Assembly (NCBI GenBank): GCA_035527455.1
Contig: DATLAN010000211.1
Location: forward strand, 1 to 64,000
Source: DATLAN01 sp035527455
Lineage (GTDB): Bacteria; Planctomycetota; Planctomycetia; Pirellulales; Thermoguttaceae
Length of the DNA stretch: 64,000 nucleotides
Direction: 5' to 3'
Shown here: piece after piece, positions 61,515-64,000 of the stretch
How positions within the stretch are numbered: position 1 is the first letter of the stretch
How the letters are laid out: the number at the start of each line of letters is the position of its first letter
The notes under the pieces: model-generated
The model's database searches: none
What the model was told of the DNA's origin: nothing
What the model saw: only the letters and a program-made list of their open reading frames with translations
Translations under genes and position numbers: made by a program

Positions 61515-62387
61515 ATGAATGAGCCTTCCGGTCCCGCCCGGACCTTGTTCGGAACCCACGGGCGTAGCTTCCAGCGCAATCTGTACGTCTATCCCGTCTT
61601 GAGCCGCCGCTCGGGCGGGATCTCGATCGGCGTGAATCTCAACCGGGACAAGAGCTGCAACTTCCGCTGCGTCTACTGCCAGGTCGACCGTAGCGAGTCT
61701 TGCGGGAAGGAGCCCATCGATCTCGGGCGGCTCCGAGACGAACTGGCCGGGATGATCGATCTGGTGGTCTCAGGCCGGCTCTTCGAAGAGGGAAAGTTCC
61801 GCGACGCGCCGCAGCCGCTCCGGCATCTGAAGGATATTGCCTTAAGCGGCGACGGCGAGCCGACGGCGTGTACGAACTTCGACGAAGTCGTCGCCCTGTG
61901 CGCCGAAATCCGCCGGCAGCGGGAACTGAGGGAAGTGAAGCTGGTGTTGATCACCAATGCCAGCCTGCTGCATCAGCCCAACGTGCGACGCGGCTTGGAG
62001 ATCCTCGATTCGTCCGACGGCGAAATCTGGGCGAAGCTCGACGCGGGGACCGAGGCGTACTTCAAGCAGGTAGCCCGTTCGGAAATCCCGTTTCAACGAA
62101 TCCTGGACAATCTGGCGGAGGCCGCCCGGGCCAGGCCGATCGTCATCCAGTCGATGATGATGCGGATTCACGGCGAGCCCCCTTCACCGGCCGAACAGGC
62201 GGCCTACTGCGACCGGCTCGCCGAGATCGTCGCCGCCGGCGGCCGCATCAAGCTGGTCCAGATCTACACCGTCGCCAGATCCCCCACTGAGGAGTGGGTC
62301 GCTGCCCTGTCCGCGGTTGAGGTCGATGCGATTGCCGAGTCGGTGCGGCGCCGGACGGGACTCCCGGTGTCCGCCTTCTACGGCTGA
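61515..62387 (+). CDS. Radical SAM protein (COG0731 type)
   Basis: 290 residues. The [4Fe-4S] motif CNFRCVYC (Cys48, Cys52, Cys55) follows GGISIGVNLNRDKS. The SAM-binding GDGEP motif is in IALSGDGEPTACTNFDEV. The family (COG0731, TYW1-like) is poorly characterised; the reaction cannot be inferred. It is cotranscribed with the small gene at 61231. Confidence 0.87.
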   Translation: MNEPSGPARTLFGTHGRSFQRNLYVYPVLSRRSGGISIGVNLNRDKSCNFRCVYCQVDRSESCGKEPIDLGRLRDELAGMIDLVVSGRLFEEGKFRDAPQPLRHLKDIALSGDGEPTACTNFDEVVALCAEIRRQRELREVKLVLITNASLLHQPNVRRGLEILDSSDGEIWAKLDAGTEAYFKQVARSEIPFQRILDNLAEAARARPIVIQSMMMRIHGEPPSPAEQAAYCDRLAEIVAAGGRIKLVQIYTVARSPTEEWVAALSAVEVDAIAESVRRRTGLPVSAFYG

Positions 62388-62565
62388 TTGGCACTCCCCG
62401 GCAAGATTTGAGGGACTTGCCGTCTGTAATGGATCTGCCGGTCGTAGCGGACCTGATCAATAATCGGGTGAGGCGGGCTCGATTCGCCGATTTCTGGTGG
62501 TAGGACGACCTCTCTCTCCCATTCATACAACCGCCGGACCCGGTGCCGGTCGAGAAGGGCCAACT

Positions 62566-62655
62566 ATGGACAGGAAGCAGACAGTCACCCGGGAAGAAGT
62601 GCTTCTGACCACGATGCTCGTCTTGGCCACGTTTGTGCTCGTCTTGTGCGTCTGA
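62566..62655 (+). CDS. Micro-protein with one membrane segment, 29 aa
   Basis: ATG 62566 to TGA 62655 encodes a charged start (MDRKQTVTREEV) and a hydrophobic end (LLTTMLVLATFVLVLCV). AAGGG lies six bases upstream. The product resembles a single-pass membrane micro-protein. A chance open frame cannot be excluded; it is short and only the composition and Shine-Dalgarno support it. Confidence 0.4.
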   Translation: MDRKQTVTREEVLLTTMLVLATFVLVLCV

Positions 62656-62742
62656 CCTGCCCTCCGCCGGTTTTCCGTCCCGCCAACGCTGCATGGATGG
62701 GTGCCAAGAATATCGGAACAAAGCAGCTTCTTCGGGGAACGC

Positions 62743-63729
62743 GTGAAACACTGTCTGGTCACCGGCGGAGCGGGTTTTATCGGCAGCCATCTGACCGAGG
62801 CGCTTCTGGCCCGGGGAGACCGCGTCTCGGTGGTCGACGACGAATCGACCGGCTCGATCGACAACCTGGCCGCCGTGATGGACCATCCCCACTTCCGCTA
62901 CACCAAGGGCACGGTGGCCGACCGCGATCTGGTCCGTCGCCTGGTGGCCGACGTGGATGAGGTGTACCACCTGGCGGCGGCCGTCGGGGTCGCCTTGATC
63001 GCCAGCGCCCCGATCCGCACCATCGAGACGAACATCTATCCGACCGGACTGATTCTCGCCGAACTCGGCCGGCGGCAGGAACAGGGCCATACGGCGAAAC
63101 TGTTCCTGGCCAGCAGCAGCGAGGTCTACGGCCGCAATCCCAAGCCCCGTTGGAGCGAGGAGGACGACCTGGTCTTCGGCCCCACCGATCGGGCCCGATG
63201 GTCGTACGGCACCTCGAAGGCGATCGACGAGTTCCTGGCCTTGGCCTATTGGCGTCAGCAGCGATTGCCCGTCGTGGTGGGCCGGCTGTTCAACGTGGTC
63301 GGGCCGCGTCAAAGCGGGGCCTACGGAATGGTTCTGCCCCGGTTGGTCGAGGCGGCGCTGGCCGGCGGTCCGCTGGTGGTCCACGACGACGGCCTGCAGG
63401 TCCGCTGCTTTGCCCACGTGTGGGACGTGGTTCGGGCAATCATCGGACTGATGGATCGCGAGGAGGCGATCGGCCGCGTGCTGAACATCGGCAGCGATCA
63501 GCCGATCAGCATTCTGGAGTTGGCCCGACGGGTGGTCGCGGCGGTCGATCCGTCCCTGGCGATCGAGTTCGTCAGCTATGCCGAGGCCTACGCCGACGAC
63601 TTCGAAGACTGCCGCCATCGGGTTCCCGATTTGACCCGGCTGCGCGAGGTGCTCGATTTCGAGCTTCAATACGATCTGGACGACGTCATTTGGGAGGTAA
63701 CGGCGTCGAAGCGTCGTCAAGCCCCCTGA
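62743..63729 (+). CDS. NAD-dependent epimerase/dehydratase (nucleotide-sugar type)
   Basis: 328 residues. Extended SDR: Rossmann VTGGAGFIGSHLTEAL (about 5-20), catalytic Tyr-x3-Lys in WSYGTSKAIDEFLA, then GRLFNVVGPRQ and the C-terminal sugar-binding region. Family resembles UDP-glucose 4-epimerase and UDP-glucuronate decarboxylase. Start GTG 62743 with GGGGA seven to ten bases upstream puts the glycine-rich loop at the normal place; GTG 62701 is longer. It ends inside the 3' end of a convergent TolC-like gene. Confidence 0.85.
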   Translation: MKHCLVTGGAGFIGSHLTEALLARGDRVSVVDDESTGSIDNLAAVMDHPHFRYTKGTVADRDLVRRLVADVDEVYHLAAAVGVALIASAPIRTIETNIYPTGLILAELGRRQEQGHTAKLFLASSSEVYGRNPKPRWSEEDDLVFGPTDRARWSYGTSKAIDEFLALAYWRQQRLPVVVGRLFNVVGPRQSGAYGMVLPRLVEAALAGGPLVVHDDGLQVRCFAHVWDVVRAIIGLMDREEAIGRVLNIGSDQPISILELARRVVAAVDPSLAIEFVSYAEAYADDFEDCRHRVPDLTRLREVLDFELQYDLDDVIWEVTASKRRQAP

Positions 63730-64000
63730 CGTCCGCTTCCGCCACGAACGGACCGCCCGTCAGCGCGCTGCCGACGGCCCGTTCCAGCGAGGCGATCGCC
63801 TGTTGGCGGAGTGATTCCCGCTTGTACTTGTCGACTTGATACTTCAGCAGCATCTTGTAGCTGTCGATCAGTTGCTGGAACTCCAGCCGGTCGACCCGAA
63901 ACGCTTCGATCGACAGATCGAGCGACTGGCCCGCCTGGGGAACGATCTGCGACTCGAGGATCTCCAGGACCTTTTCGTGTTGCACGAACTGCGCGTAGAG
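63686..64000 (-). CDS. C-terminal part of a TolC-family outer-membrane efflux protein
   Basis: The frame is open at the window edge (LYAQFVQHEK...), so the 5' end is missing; 104 residues are seen. The pattern IVPQAGQSLDLSIEAFRVDR, EFQQLIDSYKMLLKYQVDK, then SLERAVG is the helical C-terminal repeat of TolC/OEP proteins. They form the outer-membrane duct of tripartite exporters. The last 44 bases overlap the epimerase gene in convergent orientation. No periplasmic adaptor gene is seen in the window. Confidence 0.75.
   Translation of the reverse strand, partial: LYAQFVQHEKVLEILESQIVPQAGQSLDLSIEAFRVDRLEFQQLIDSYKMLLKYQVDKYKRESLRQQAIASLERAVGSALTGGPFVAEADVRGLDDASTPLPPK

Overview
The window looks like a chromosomal segment of a planctomycete (Planctomycetota, probably the Pirellulales side). 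The evidence is: high GC; a secreted protein with the N-terminal LEDRCLLS-type motif typical of planctomycete exported proteins; a UDPGP type 1 pyrophosphorylase and several lineage-type hypothetical proteins; a merged S10-spc-alpha ribosomal operon without uL30 or infA; and intergenic spaces full of short inverted and tandem repeats. No tRNA, rRNA, CRISPR array, intact insertion sequence or prophage was seen.

Layout. 1-970: tail of a YqjD/DUF883-like gene and two small membrane-protein genes. 1038-8265: a conserved hypothetical (minus), an exported transglutaminase-like protein, a 56-aa RMF-like gene (minus), PduO-type cobalamin adenosyltransferase, an SGNH hydrolase, and an ACT protein paired with a UPF0210/PFL protein. 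8709-19904 (minus): a seven-gene alpha-glucan cluster. In transcription order it holds a GT4 synthase-like enzyme, a DUF4912-GT4 fusion, another GT4, a UDP-sugar pyrophosphorylase, a GH57 branching enzyme, a second GH57-like protein and the debranching enzyme GlgX. 20597-26342: class II fructose-bisphosphate aldolase, a lipoprotein, an IS66 remnant, a large beta-helix/RTX exported protein bracketed by 39-bp direct repeats, and a putative zinc metallopeptidase.

26431-42778 (minus): one long ribosomal run, read from rpsJ to rplQ, with secY, adk, map, rpmJ and rpoA inside. A good sigma70-type promoter lies just upstream of rpsJ, and two candidate internal promoters lie before rpmJ. Several ribosomal proteins carry long low-complexity tails (uL5, uS17, bL17). 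43068-52367: cell-surface glycan genes. A GT2-GT4-FkbM methyltransferase operon is on the minus strand; heptosyltransferase II (waaF-like), two tandem paralogous GT4s and a GT39-type membrane glycosyltransferase follow.

52624-58801 (minus): a VTC-domain protein, a DUF4139 exported protein, a two-gene ABC exporter and a membrane-anchored hypothetical. 59074-64000: a lipoprotein cyclophilin, several small conserved genes, a radical SAM enzyme, a nucleotide-sugar epimerase and the 3' end of a TolC-family gene on the minus strand.

The strongest leads are four. The alpha-glucan operon appears to be supplied by UDP-sugar, and two of its three GT4s have lost the E-x7-E glutamates. A 56-aa RMF-like gene has a clear ribosome binding site. 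Lysine/alanine repeats extend uL5. The dense families of intergenic palindromes in several places supply stop codons or C-terminal codons to neighbouring genes.
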